This document shows positions 46,474-58,376 of a DNA stretch of 64,000 nucleotides, in pieces (position 1 is the stretch's first letter; each line of letters starts with the position of its first letter). The stretch spans positions 4,030,001 through 4,094,000 of the forward strand of contig JAVLRN010000002.1 in the NCBI GenBank assembly GCA_032821775.1, read 5' to 3'. This DNA is from Sanguinoderma infundibulare. Lineage: Eukaryota > Basidiomycota > Agaricomycetes > Polyporales > Polyporaceae. The notes under the pieces were generated by a model, which did no database searches, was not told the origin of the DNA, and saw nothing but the letters and a program-made list of their open reading frames with translations. Both the position numbers and the translations under genes were made by a program.

Positions 46474-48032
46474 ATGTCCACAGTCGTCCCTCTCGCGCAG
46501 TTGAAGCCGGTCTTGGAAAGCGCAGACTCGTGAGTACTGTATTTTCCGAACATGGTCCCAAGCGTATCACAAGGTTCCTGATCGCCACGTCGGCTTTGGT
46601 CAGAGCATTTCTTATTTTTGTCGCTACCACAGGTATGAGGCCCTTGGAGGTCGAAGCAATTTAATTTGCGCTCACCCGAGCGCGTATCCCAGCTCTTATT
46701 CTCTACGAGTATGCTATCACTATCGACCTGGAGGTGCAGCAAGTCTGGAGACGCAACATTTCTGGGGCGACGGTGTTGTTCATTCTTACGCGATATCTCA
46801 CACTTCTCGATCGTATATTCGTCGTGATATCCCTATCCTCACTACACTCGCTCGATGTAAGTTCTCTTTATCCACTGAGCGGAACGATCTTTGTTGAAAA
46901 CAACCCTTACAGAGTTGCAATGTAACAACATGGCTTCAGGCTGTCACAACATCAACACTTGTAGTAGTAATGTCTGGTGCGCGCCTCCTCCACATCTTCG
47001 CAGACGCGTCCCCCTCACCGTTCCAATTACACGGGCCTCGCAGCTGTTGCGGCCGTGCGCGTCTACGCGCTATGGAATCGCGATGTCGGATTATTTGTGG
47101 TCGTCATGCTCTCGGGATTGTTCCCAGCTTTCACAAACCTTGTTAGTACCTGCACAGATCTTCCTGGTCTTGCTTTTTGGTATTGACAAGCACGACACTA
47201 GTACTTCCGAAGTGCTTCAACAGTCTTACTCGTACCGTCGAACATCTACACTTGCCAGTCGGTGCCAACAGCCATGTCTGCGCAAATGTACATGAACTGT
47301 GCGTCTCTGGAGCCTCGCCGTCACGCGTATATATTGATATTGACGTTCGCGTCCAGTATCCGTCGCAACCCGAGTGCTATCGATTTTCTCGGACGGGATG
47401 GTCGTCGTGCTCACCTGGCTGAAGACATACCGCGTGTTCGTGCTGAGCAGAGGCATGGTGCTCCGCACCAATTACTCTACCCTCATTCTACGGGACGGCA
47501 CGCTCTATTTTTTGTGAGCTCCCACAGTTTATGCTGTGTTTTTGCATGCTGAGGTTCGAGGAGGGCCGTATGCGTCCTCAACATCGTCGCCATCATCTAT
47601 GTCATCAACTTTGGTTCCAACCTGCTGAACGACATCATCGTGACGTGCGTCTCCCTTCGCAGCCCTCTTCTTCGGCCAATGTCTCTGATCGTACCCACGA
47701 CCAACAGGCTGAGTTCGCTCCTCATGTCGCGCTTCCTCCTGAACCTCCGCGACGAGCGCGCCCGGAACGAGAGTCAATCTGTAGTGGTGTCGCGGCCAAC
47801 GGCATCGTCACCTCGTTCCTTCTCAACTGTGAACTTCGCTTCGATCGCCTCGCACTCAATGGGTGGAAGCATGATCGGCGACGACGATCCGGACGGGGTC
47901 GAGGACCATAATGATGCCGGCCTGTGGCGGTGCGAGACATTCGGGTCCACAAGCACGGAGGCGACGTGCGTCGGCTCAGCGTGGCATTCGTCGAAGGAGT
48001 CGCTCGTCTCGGGAGGAAAGACGGCGGTATAG
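46474..48032 (+). CDS. DUF6533-family seven-helix membrane protein, copy 2
   Basis: Integral membrane protein of the Agaricomycete DUF6533 group; function unknown. Start MSTVVPLAQLKPVLESADS. After an intron, AFLIFVATT joins (60-bp intron) ALILYEYAITIDLEVQQVWR, the family signature, followed by SGATVLFILTRYLTLLDRIF. The next exon reads WLQAVTTSTLVVVMSVFSAL, RVYALWNRDVGLFVVVML. Later exons include the NYSTLILRDGTLYF loop, the helix VLNIVAIIYVINFGSNLLND, and VPTTNRLSSLLMSRFLLNLR, the C-terminal SRFLLNLR motif. The Ser-rich soluble tail ends at 48032. All splice joins kept frame, unlike copy 1, so this copy looks intact. Confidence 0.88.
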
Positions 48033-48413
48033 GAAGGTGTGCGACATGCATGTGGCCGCGCGGCACGGGGCTAGTCTGCAAGTGGTGTGAGTCCTTTCCG
48101 GACTCAGTGCGGGTGCCAATACTGATATGGTTTACTTTGCAGAGATACGCCGCAATGTAAGATAAGAGCTGGTACCTTGACGATGGGCTGCGAGATTTGT
48201 CATCTCATGCCCTCTATCCTTGATCCGTGCGAGAACCATCTCGACAGGTTACTTCGTCGGGGGCTTTGTGCGCAAAAGAAACGAAGATGTCACCTGCGGG
48301 GCACTCTCGGTAACTAGCGAGAGGGCTCCTTGTTTGGGGTATAAGTATAGCGGGTTCCGTGCACGATCCTGCCGTCACTACCTTCGCTCTATTTGCCTCA
48401 ATAAGCACTTGTG
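48033..48413. other. Short intergenic region
   Basis: 381 bp between the DUF6533 gene and the second SDR, both plus strand. No clear promoter motif was found. Confidence 0.45.
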
Positions 48414-49701
48414 ATGGCTGACTCGGTGCTCAGAGATCTCTCATCCAGCAACCTGTTCGACCTTACCGGCGTCATTGCGGTCGTCACTGGCGGAGGCACG
48501 GTGAGTTTTTTGTATGCTAATGCCTGCCGAAGCGATGTTCAAGTTTCATGTAGGGCATTGGCCTCATGATCACCACGACGTTGATCGCCAATGGCGCAAG
48601 CGTTTACATTATCGGACCTAAACAGGAAGACTTGGATAGGTACGTGGAAATCGAATTATGTTGGCCTCCATCCCTCACTACGATTGGTCTTCAGGATGGC
48701 GAAGGTATACAATGATGCCGCAGTGAAGGAGAACAAACCAGGTCGCATTTATGGCATCGAAGGCGACGTTAGGAAGAAAGTATGTCGGAGTTTCTGGAAT
48801 GGCGCAGTCCGTTCGTCATTGAGCCTCTGCCACAGTCCGAGGCATTACGTTTGGCCGACGAAATTGGAAAGCGCGCCGGACATGTTACCGTGCTCTTCAA
48901 CAACGCAGGGTGAGTGCTCGCCTCACCTCATGTACGCCTGCATACCACCGGGAGCTGAAGAACTCTGGGCTCATAGCATCACCAGCGCGTTCAAGAGGCC
49001 CGCGGAGGCAAAGGCCGAGATGTTCGTCAAAGCTTACTTCGACGCGGTCACCGAAGAGGAATTTGACGAAGTTCTGACGACGAATGCTGTCGGCCCTTAC
49101 TGGCTCACCTTCGCCTTCCTGCCTCTCTTGGAGAAGTGGAAAGAAAGCCCCGGCGGTCAGCGGTTCGCGCCTCAGATCGTCGTGACATCCTCTATGAACG
49201 GTTGGACGAAGGTCGGTCTTCGTTCTTACCCTGCAATCTACATTAGAATCTCTGACATCTCATCGTTTGCACGGTAGGATTTGGCGACCTCCGGCTTCTC
49301 CTTCCCATATACTTACTCGAAGTCCGCCATCGGTCAGGCCACCGCCGCACTCGCGCACGAGCTCCTCCCGCTCGGGGTGCGGGTGAACGGCATCGCTCCC
49401 GGCCTATTCGTCACCGAGATGAGTGCGCCGGGCACGATCGACGAATTGGGACAGTCGCATCTCCCGCCCGGGAAAACGTTCGCCTTCGAGGTGCCTGCGT
49501 CGCGCCCGGTGCAGCCAGGGCAGGCCCGTGCGGGGTCAAACAAGGACATGGGTGCGCTTGTGCTGTTTTTGGTCGCGAACTGGTTCGTCGACGGGGAGAC
49601 GGTGTTGATTGACGGTGGGGTGAGCGTCACGCGCTACTCTTTGTGTTGGAGGTTGACTCAACGGCTTTCAGACCCTTCTCAGGCACCCGTCGTCGTACTG
49701 A
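48414..49701 (+). CDS. Short-chain dehydrogenase/reductase (second SDR)
   Basis: Classical NAD(P)-dependent SDR. Start MADSVLRDLSSSNLFDLTGV. The cofactor loop VVTGGGTGIGLM is split by the first intron. Then come ANGASVYIIGPKQEDLDRM, an Asp in GDV, FNNAG (NNAG motif), TTNAVGPYWLTFAFLPLLEK, the catalytic Ser in VVTSSMNGW, and the Tyr-x-x-x-Lys pair in FPYTYSKSAIGQATAALAHE. It ends VNGIAPGLFVTEM, LFLVANWFVDGETVLIDGG and, over a last intron near 49620-49671, TLLRHPSSY with the stop at 49699-49701. The TLL.HPSSY ending is common in a fungal-specific SDR group of unknown substrate. It is not close to the SDR at 8642-12367. Intron count is about six, all short. Confidence 0.92.
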
Positions 49702-51779
49702 GCGTCCTCTCGCGTTTGGTGGGTGACAGATTTTGTACTATTAGCGGAAACGTATCCAAATTCGCCGCGGCGACCTTTGCACAGTCTCATGGTCAGTGAG
49801 GGGATATGATGGCTTCGCGTCTTGTGCTGAGCGCCCAGGTACTATGGCAATTCGGCTTGCGTGAGGTGCTATGATTTGCGCTATGTCGGCATGAGCTCCC
49901 ATATTCGAAAGACTTCTCGTACTACTAGTACTTCGATGTAGACGCATTCAGCCATTCGACGTCTTACGGCTGCCTCTTCCGTTTCTCAGCTGATCGCGTC
50001 TTAGGCGGCGAACACAACATGCGAACGTCAATGTCTGCCACATATTGCGTCATCCATCGTCTCTCACATCGCCGGAAACCCAGCCGCTGTGAAGGGCTGT
50101 CCGGCAACTCAACCATGGGCTTCGCAAGCCACTCGCAAGCCTCGCTCTTTGCAAGTCAACCGAGGCTAGCCATATGTGGAAGGTTACCTACCAAATCGGA
50201 CCCGGAGGTTGGGTGGTTAGCCACCATCGGGAAGGGTATAAAGAACCACCCCCGGAGCGCCATCTCCTCATCCACAACCACAGCGCTCACCAGCGATGCT
50301 CTTCATCATCTTCTCTCGCTCGTCTGCATCTAGAAAACAACAAAACACAGATCCCCTTCTTTTCCTGCCCGCTTGCAAGAAGACTCATCACCGTTTCCTT
50401 CTCATGCCTCGGTTCTTATTCCACCCTACCCGGCCTCCTGACTCGACGTCTCCCGGTCGGGGACGGCGTGTCGGACATCCGTCCACACGCCGCGTCCCTG
50501 GCCCCCGCGTTCGACCTCGCTTTCCTTTCGTATAACGACCTGCTGCCGAGCCCCCACTGTCTGGTCAGCCCTCCTCGACCAATATGGACGACGCCTACTG
50601 TCGCTTCGCCCTCTCGTCCTCGTGCCTCCCCCGTCGATCACCAAGCGTTAGGCTTCGCCGTGTACCGCACGGTAGCGATCGTGGAGGAACACTTGGTGAG
50701 TCGCCTACTCAACTCCCACTTCCCTACTTTGGCTAACCCCGTCAATTGCGGTACAGAAGGCCGAGCTGGCGCGTACGACTGCTGCTCCCGCCCCAGTGGG
50801 CGGTTGAAGCGGGGTCGTGTCCACAGCACCCTCGAGCACGGATGCCTTTCTGTCATGTGCCGCATACGGTGCACTCGGTAAGTAGCTCTCGCACGTCGTC
50901 CTAAGTTTGTATCTCACGCCCATACCGGATCAACAGAGGACCACCGGACAAGCACGACAGGCGTTCGCCAGCCCCCGCGGGACTGGCGCAGGTCTCGTCC
51001 ACGGTTGCACGCGCGTCTCTCCCACCCCCTACCTTCGGCCGGGGTCGTGGGGTGGAACGAGAGGGATGCGCCAGGAGGACCTGATGGGCTTTGGATGAGG
51101 CTTTGGCGCGGTCGTTTATGGAGGGCTTGTGAGGTCGATGTCAGTCGGGAGAAAAGAGAAAACCCCCGGGCGCCGCATGTGCACGATCACCGAGTTCGTT
51201 GTTGTACACGCAGTCCGGCACAAAAACATGCAATAATATAAAATTGTCAACTCGGAAGATAGTCTCATGTGTGCTTTAACGTTCAAGTGATCGACATGGC
51301 TAGCGGCGCTAGATAGCTAGAACACTGACGGTAAAACTACCTCCAGCAGGCGCTCGGGCTAGTAGGGCGAGTGGATCCGTGTGCTGTTTTCTTCGGTCTC
51401 AAAGGGATTGTTTTCCTCCCGCTTAAGGTAGGCTGCGGCCCGGCTCGTGGAGACGTGGTTGCCACAGTCAGGCATGCCACTTCCTCGCTTCCATGCGCGC
51501 TAGCGTTTCCAAAATGGGAACGGCAGTGCGGGACGTCACCTTCGCTGTGGCCGGGTTGTATCGCTTTCAGCTCATCCTTTGGCGACTACTTTGCAGGCGA
51601 GGGCTTTACCACGCTCAATCGTCTCAATTTGGTATGTCATGTCACGTCTTCCCCTCGAGACCGAAGGCAATGAATTGACGGAAACCATTTCCGTGGTTTC
51701 AAGGACCAAATCAGAGAACATCCGAGTCGCAAGACTATCGTAGGCTGCGATTCACGGACGATCTCTGTGAGTCTTGATC
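49702..51779. other. 2-kb stretch with a promoter-like element but no assignable gene
   Basis: A good core promoter is present at 50237 (see next entry), followed by a CT- and CA-rich leader. Downstream, a frame ending YRTVAIVEEHL can splice at GTGAGT (near 50695) to KAELARTTAAPAPVGG and a TGA, but I found no in-frame ATG after the TATA element. A small gene is likely here; its product is unidentified. Confidence 0.45.
50237..50243 (+). promoter_or_regulatory. TATA element without an assigned gene
   Basis: TATAAAG within GAAGGGTATAAAGAACC, followed 30-90 bp later by a CA/CT-rich leader (near 50270-50300) and an ATG at 50296. It resembles the core promoters elsewhere in the window. Confidence 0.5.
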
Positions 51780-53331
51780 ATGCACGAAAGCTCCATTCAG
51801 GGTGACATGAGCGCTTTGAAGATGGCGTATGAGCACTCGGAAATGTTGTTGAACTTCGATGTGCTTCTCCACATCTTGTCTGCTACGGCCGGTCACCCAG
51901 GCACTGCGACCTCGCTCATGGCAACGTGTCAATACCTGTATCGTCAAGGCGGAAAGATACTGCTTCAAGAACAAGTATCCCTTCGTGCACACAACGACGT
52001 CGCTTCATTCCTCAAGTTCCTGTACGCCGAGGACTTCGGTCGCTGTCGATACGTGAAGGGGCTACAGTTCGAGAGCGACGACCTGCCTGCAGACGCAGCA
52101 GGAAGCCTTGCAGAAGTCGTGCCACGCTTAGAAGGCCTCGTATACCTTGGATTCAATCGCACAGAAGGTATCCTTGGATCGAACAAGGGACTCGCCCCAG
52201 CGTTCGCCACACTTCCCTCGCTGCGCCACGTCGATCTGTCATGGGCAGGCGAACAGGCGTGGCTCATGCTGACTACCATGCAGTCGAAACTCACCTCCGC
52301 GTACATCGACTTCATCAGCCCACACTCGAACGATCTCTGGGGTACCATCGTTCGCGAGCGTTGGTGGGACTTTCACCCCGTCGAGCTCTTCCGGAAGCAC
52401 ACAGACACTCTGGAGGAGCTTGAAGTGTCCCGCAGCATAACCCACTTCAAGGACACTCCCCCAATCCCGGTATACCAACGACTGCGCAAGTTCTCTATGG
52501 AGGACGACGAGTACCCGATGCCGATCGAACCGTACATCCGCGCCTTCCCCAACGTCGTCGATCTTCGCTTTGTGACGATGAATGGCAACTACCCTTGGTG
52601 GGACGAGGACATGGACGAAAGTCACCAAACGAACGTCGAATACCAATCCAGCGGCGGAGGCACCTGGCAACACCTCCAACACTTCACGGGGTCCCTCGTC
52701 GACCTCTACGTCCTCGGACCCATCTGCCACATACCTCGTGTGACCATCCTCAGCCCGGCCTACGTCATGGACTACCTCCAACCCCTGCATACGTGTATGG
52801 GGTATGCGCGCCCGCACTATCTCCATATGGCGTTGTTCCCAGCATCGCTGCTGGAAGACGGAGAAGAGCACGGAGTGGGGCTAACGGCGGGCCTGCGCGC
52901 CCCTGGTTTTGCGAACATCAGTCACCTCAAGATCTCCGTCTGGCTCGAGCAGACAGAACGGGATTCGGATGTCAAGGCGATGTTGGTATGTCCGCTCGCT
53001 GCCGCGCTGGGGGGACGGAACGGGCACTAAAACAGAGCGGCTAACTTAGGAGAATTTCGTTCACGCGTTGACGGTCCTGCCGCTCAAGGCGCTGGAGCTG
53101 GACGTCGTGGACAACGACCTCAAATACACTGAAAGGGACCGGATGGCGTCCCCCTCTTCGTTCCCTCCGCCTCTCACCCGCGGAGAGTTGTCTTTGGATT
53201 CGGTGGACGTGGACGCGCTTGCAGGCAATCTCACAAGCGCCATTCAGTCGCTCCAGTACACCGATATCTGCGTGCCTCGGTCTCGAGATGGAGGTCTTAG
53301 GAAGGTGGAGATCGGGACGCGGCCTTTGTAG
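51780..53331 (+). CDS. F-box-like / leucine-rich protein
   Basis: Two exons, 51780-52985 and 53050-53331, with a 64-bp intron (donor GTATGT), give 495 residues. The first ATG is at 51780 (MHESSIQGDM); an in-frame TTG lies upstream. The N-terminus has an F-box-like block, LNFDVLLHILSAT with TATSLMATCQYLYRQGGKIL, at about residues 27-64. The rest is a loose leucine-rich repeat region (FATLPSLRHVDLSWAGEQAW; YIRAFPNVVDLRFVTM; FTGSLVDLYVLGPICH). Agaricomycetes carry hundreds of such proteins, thought to be substrate receptors of SCF ubiquitin ligases. That role is inferred from family; no partner is known. Confidence 0.85.
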
Positions 53332-54436
53332 CTGTCTATCCTGGGAGGGCCGACCGGAGGGGCGGTACATTAAATCGAGTATGTCAGGTTTCCCGAAAAC
53401 GTGGGTGGACGTGCTAATCGTTATCACGTAGTTTTGGAGCCAAACGAGACCTTGCACCGGAGATGTATTGTAGGCAGGTATGGTACCCCATGGCTCAGCA
53501 GAGCGGCTCATAACGTCACGACCCGTTTTGTAGTTTCTGTTTAACCAGGTTTATCGAGGATACGTCACCCCGCAATACTGGTGGACTCCCTGTGATACCA
53601 ACCATTACGGGCTTCAATGGCCTTCCCATGGCACAGAATATTCCCATGCATCGGCGACAATGCTGGAGTGCGTTTCATTCGCTCAGAATCATCGCGTATT
53701 CGAGCAAACGTAAGCACAATTGACGGCTCAACTCCGAGTCGTGCGAGCGATTTTACAGTGGGCTGAGCCAAACGACCTCACCCTCACCGCATTCAAGGTC
53801 TGTGCGCAGCCTCAACCACCGTTGCCGTCGTACCGGTCGATGTCGCGTCCCTATCCGGGACGAACGTCGCGTATATTTCCCGATCTTCTTATCATCGGCT
53901 CTGACAGTGTTTATATGAGATTAGTTTTAGTATCCTCGCGGACCCGGACCTTGGCGCTACACAATGTACGCAGTCGGGCTGTGCAGTGCGCCCGCCGTGG
54001 ACTGGATACTGATGTTCACGTTTTCACCCACAACGACTACGCATCTTGAGAAAACTGTGTCACCTGAAGCTTCTCGAGAGGATGTGCTGATAAACAGCAG
54101 GGCACCTGACGATGAAGTGCCACAATGTAATATGTCGGGAGCTATCAGGTCCCCCGACGCCAGCGGAAGCCAAGTTTATACGCGTCGTGCCAACCGTTTG
54201 GGATGGAACGCGCCGGAGCCGTTGTTGAAATCCGCGAGATGCTCCAGAATGCGATGAAGACCAGTTATAAGTAGTCTGAGATGTGCTCAGTAGAGACACT
54301 CACCCAGCAACTCCAGTCTCCAGTTTGCACTGACCCCAATCATTCCCCAGAGACCCTAGCAAAGGTACGCCGCCCTTCCAAACGTCCAAAAATACTGCCG
54401 GCGAATATTGAACCTTGTTCAACAGATCCTGCAAGA
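53332..54436. other. Intergenic, no feature seen
   Basis: 1.1 kb before the FAD monooxygenase. Several short plus-strand frames occur; none resembles a known family. An in-frame upstream ATG at 54281 could extend the monooxygenase. Confidence 0.45.
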
Positions 54437-55639
54437 ATGGCTGCATCTACGTACCCTCGCATCGCGATCATAGGCGGCGGACCGGCTGGCCTCACCCTCT
54501 GCCTCACCCTCCACCGTCACGGCATCTCCGCCACAATATACGAGCGCGAGATGAGCTACGACTCCCGCGCCCATCTCGGAGGCATGCTCGACCTTGGGTA
54601 CGAAAGCGGCCAGCGCGCCCTCCGCGAGAACGGCCTCGAGGAGGCGTTCGCACGCAACTCTCGCCCCGAGGCCGACGCGATGCGGCTTCTCGACGCGTCA
54701 GGCACCATTCTCTTCTCTAAAGCCGCGGGCCCCAATGCGAACCCGATCGACGTCCGCCCCGAGATCGACCGCCCTCTGCTGCGGAAGATCATCGTCGACG
54801 CGCTCCCAGCCGAGAGCATCAAGTGGGGCTACGCGCTCACGTCCGTGCACGACCTCGGGCAGGGTGTGCGCGAGTTGACGTTCGCCAATGGCCACACCAC
54901 CACCGTTGACATCCTCGTCGGCGCCGACGGCGGGCACTCGCGCATCCGGCCGCTCGTCACGCCCGCCACCCCGATCTACCACGGCATCAACGGCGCCGAG
55001 GTCTCCATCCCGCCCGAGGTTTTGGCCAAGCCGGAACTGCAGGACGTCGTGGAGCTCATCGGCGCCGGGTCCGCGTACGCGTACGAGCACTCCCAAGGCA
55101 TCATCAGCCAGCTCAACGGCGATGGCCGCATCCGCTCGTACCTGTGGTTCAGCGCGCCCGCGGACTGGGTGGTCGCCGCTGAGCCTGGCGAGGCGCGCAA
55201 GGTCCTGCTGGAGAAGTTCGCGGGCTGGGCGCCGACGTTCAGGAAGATGATCGAGCACTGCGACGACCACGCGATCTACACGCGCCCACTGTACCACATG
55301 CCGACGGACCTCCAGTGGGACCACGTCCCGGGTGTGACGGTCATCGGGGACGCGGCGCACTTGATGAGCCCGGCCGCGGGGGCGGGTGTGAACCTCGCGA
55401 TGATGGACGCGCTCGAGCTCGGGCAGCTCCTCGCGGACGCGATCAAGGGCGGGAAGACGGTCGAGGAGCGGGAGGCGGCGGTTGCGGTGTGGGAGGGAGA
55501 GATGATGAGTGCCGCGAATAAGTTTGCGGTCATCGCGAGCAGCAATCTCTCGGTTTGCTTTTCGCCGGGTGGCGCGCGGGCTGCTTTGAAGGCGTTCCAA
55601 GCGTTTGTTGGGAACACCGAGGTCAGGCGGAGGGGTTGA
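54437..55639 (+). CDS. FAD-dependent monooxygenase (TetX / PHBH-like), intronless
   Basis: Class A flavoprotein monooxygenase: uses FAD, NAD(P)H and O2 to hydroxylate a small, often aromatic, substrate. The start MAASTYPRIA is chosen because it lies just before the dinucleotide fold IAIIGGGPAGLTLCLTLHR; an in-frame ATG at 54281 would add 52 unrelated residues. YEREMSYDSRAHLGGMLDLG follows, then the Asp-Gly motif VDILVGADGGHSRIR, and GVTVIGDAAHLMSPAAGAGV with NLAMMDALELGQLLADAI, the FAD ribityl-binding GD motif. 400 residues, standard for the TetX-like branch. There is no intron, which is unusual next to its many-exon neighbours, and the frame is very GC-rich. That could mean transfer or retroposition, but TetX-like genes are common in fungi. 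Substrate unknown. Confidence 0.93.
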   Translation: MAASTYPRIAIIGGGPAGLTLCLTLHRHGISATIYEREMSYDSRAHLGGMLDLGYESGQRALRENGLEEAFARNSRPEADAMRLLDASGTILFSKAAGPNANPIDVRPEIDRPLLRKIIVDALPAESIKWGYALTSVHDLGQGVRELTFANGHTTTVDILVGADGGHSRIRPLVTPATPIYHGINGAEVSIPPEVLAKPELQDVVELIGAGSAYAYEHSQGIISQLNGDGRIRSYLWFSAPADWVVAAEPGEARKVLLEKFAGWAPTFRKMIEHCDDHAIYTRPLYHMPTDLQWDHVPGVTVIGDAAHLMSPAAGAGVNLAMMDALELGQLLADAIKGGKTVEEREAAVAVWEGEMMSAANKFAVIASSNLSVCFSPGGARAALKAFQAFVGNTEVRRRG

Positions 55640-58376
55640 AGGCGGAATCCAACCGCTCACCCGTAACTTAAGAGATGCCAAGCGTCTCAGCGCCGAAATA
55701 TTTTTACAGGGGCACGTCCTCGCTTATATCCTGCAGCGTGCGCTTCCGTGTAGTTGCTTTTCATTGGGAATCGAGATATGGGACGTGAGCAAAGATGCAA
55801 GGGGTCGAGCGGGCAAGCAGAAGACCGAGTTGTGGCTAGCGGTGTTCTATTGTCAGACATTCTTCGATGCTTCGGGACGAGCACCTATTGTACCGCATCG
55901 TCTCCCTTGTCAAGCTACGTAACGTCCATGTTGTCTTGTAGTTCGATCCATGACAACGTGGTCTCCTAGGTTCGGCTGCATGTATATTAGGGTGCCTATT
56001 ACTAGTTAGAACTTCTTCGTTCGATGCGACGGGTGACAGTACCGTAGTAGTTTGTGTTTCAATCGCATTCTGTAGTCAATGCAACCTCCAACTTCAGAAC
56101 TAGGGGAGAAACGCAACAGCCATCCCGCAAGCAGCCAGAATATAGGGTCGGCTTGTGTGCGAACCCAGCCATCATGTCGCTCTCGACTTGACGGTTCCCG
56201 CTGTCCTGCGGTCTTCTATCCGTCGCCGCTCGTTCACCGCACGCTATCAACTGTAGGCTCTCTTTCATCTTCTGTGCACCGCGTGCCTTGTGCCTGCATG
56301 CGACTCATTCCGACTACTTTCACAAAGGGGACGAGATCGGGACGTGAAAGGTCATTCCATCCTTGGCTTCCGAGCGTCCTCGCGCTTCCCCGCGGCGTCT
56401 TCACCCTGAGGCGATAGTTACGCCGCCACGACCACATCCATCGTTCTCCAGTTCTCCCACCCCTACTCGAGAGCATCAGACGTGTGGAGCGGCGACGCGG
56501 TCCAGCCCCGCCCCATCCCACATTGGATGTATTCTGACCTTCGACACCCATTGACAGCAGGAGCGACGTGCAGGTTTGTGGAGGACTGCTAGGACTGGGT
56601 GGGTAAAGGACGGTGACAAGGCTTCAGACCATCGGTGAGCAGCCTGCTTGATTTCCAGGGGCAAGGGGACGAGGTTGCGAGCTGGAGAGGGGATGACAGA
56701 CGAAGAGGGAGAAGATCTTCGCGGAGGAGCTGGGGGCCATGAGCGTCGACTTGCGCACGGTGGGATGGGGGGTGATCGTTAAAGACGATAAGGGGGCAGT
56801 GTGTGTGTGTGGGAGTCATTGACGCAGGGCGTTTGATCGTGGAGCGAGGGGTGATGAGGATAGTCGAATCTATTCGGTGAGTCATCCGTTAGTGCTTTAT
56901 GGATGTCAGACGGAGTGTGTACAATACCTATTTCACTTCGGTCGAAGCTAGGAGACGATGGCGCGGCGCGACACGCGCCACAACGGAAAGGGTCCATCGC
57001 GGAACAACGGTAGTGAGGCCGACAAGCAGTTCGGGCGACAACGTCTAGGAAGGGAGCACGACGAGACCGAGGATGTTGACATAGCGCCGGGTATGTACAA
57101 GTCGCTCGCCCGAAAGGAAGCACACCGCTGAACCCAGCGCTCGGCTGGTGGGATTCTTAAGGATGATAACGATAAGGCTTGATATCTGTTGGTGTCGACG
57201 ATGGTGTCGGGACGTACGCGGAAGGACAAGAGACGTCTTGACTGGTTTTTTCAGGCAGGCGGACGTTGCCACGGTGCGATACCCCACCTGGAGTGTTTCA
57301 ACCCCACCGCTGGCGGTGCTTCCCCTGCCGCTCGTGGGTTTCCTGCTCGATTTCAAGCGACCATAGTGCTCATGTGCTTGACACTGATGCAGGGTCTGTT
57401 GATCGATGAAAATATCACCGGGGGCTTTGCCGTGCTTTCAATACGACTTGTCCCAATTCGTACTATGGTCCCGCGGCCATCAGAGTGCGAGTCGCGGTAA
57501 CGGGCTTTGCCGTGCAAGGACGGCGTACGACAATAGGTCGAGGTGGAGATCCCCTAGTACGATCTGTCCGGATGGATAGAGACATCCCATAATGAGAATG
57601 CGCCTTATGTCGATGTAAGGACTCCGCTCTTCAATTTACCGGACTCCTGGAGTCGTGATATTACCGGCCTTGGATGGGTTATCGTGGCGTAGAACCAGAA
57701 GAATGATTCCGCTGTCAGCTAGGCTTCCGGTTCTTGGTTCCCATGAACAAGAAGCTGAAGCTAACGTTTGGCAGGGCTGCTAGCACACGACTGATCAGGT
57801 ACTTGTTCACTTGGTGTATAACTCACTCACCGGCGTTGCATACGCAAACAACAATCCTACAGGTCTTCGTTCGTAACAGTCTAGCCTTGACCTAGCCCGC
57901 TCGCGCTCTTCGCTCTGTGCTATATCGATGTCGGATCTCTATCTGCTCGTCGCCGAAGTTGAGATTTGGTTAACCATATTTGTGGAGGTAAAAGAATGTG
58001 CTTATCCAGTGATGACTCTGATGCGGACGCGCAAGGACCGCAGACTTTCAAATAGAAGAGATTGGCACCAGACGAGCGGGCCATTCGTCTAGGAATTTGC
58101 AGCACTTTTACGGGAGGAAACCGCATATAGTAAATGAGTCCCCTTAGGACGACGGGGTGAAGCTGGGAGTCGCCGAGTCGGAGGGTGAGTGGGATGAGAG
58201 CAAGTGGCAAGGCTGTGGCGTGGACGCGTGGTCGTCGGCAGGGTTCAAATGGGCGCCTGTGCCACTTGCCCTGACATATTTACCTCCTCCCGTTCGCCTT
58301 TCCCTTTTCCCCACACTCCCCTGCTCCGGCCACACACCCTCCATGACAGCGAATACGTAGCGAGGAACGGATCAGC
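55640..58376. other. 2.7-kb intergenic stretch
   Basis: Only short conflicting frames. A GT dinucleotide run lies at about 56799-56811. No gene, transposon end or RNA was recognised. Confidence 0.5.

Noticed and set aside
23831..55639. A secondary-metabolite cluster made of reductases, SDRs, MFS carriers and the FAD monooxygenase
   Set aside because: No backbone enzyme (polyketide synthase, peptide synthetase, terpene synthase) is present, and housekeeping genes such as the sorting nexin interrupt the set.
54698..55681. 327-codon minus-strand frame
   Set aside because: Antisense shadow of the GC-rich monooxygenase; rich in Arg/Asp/Val with no domain.
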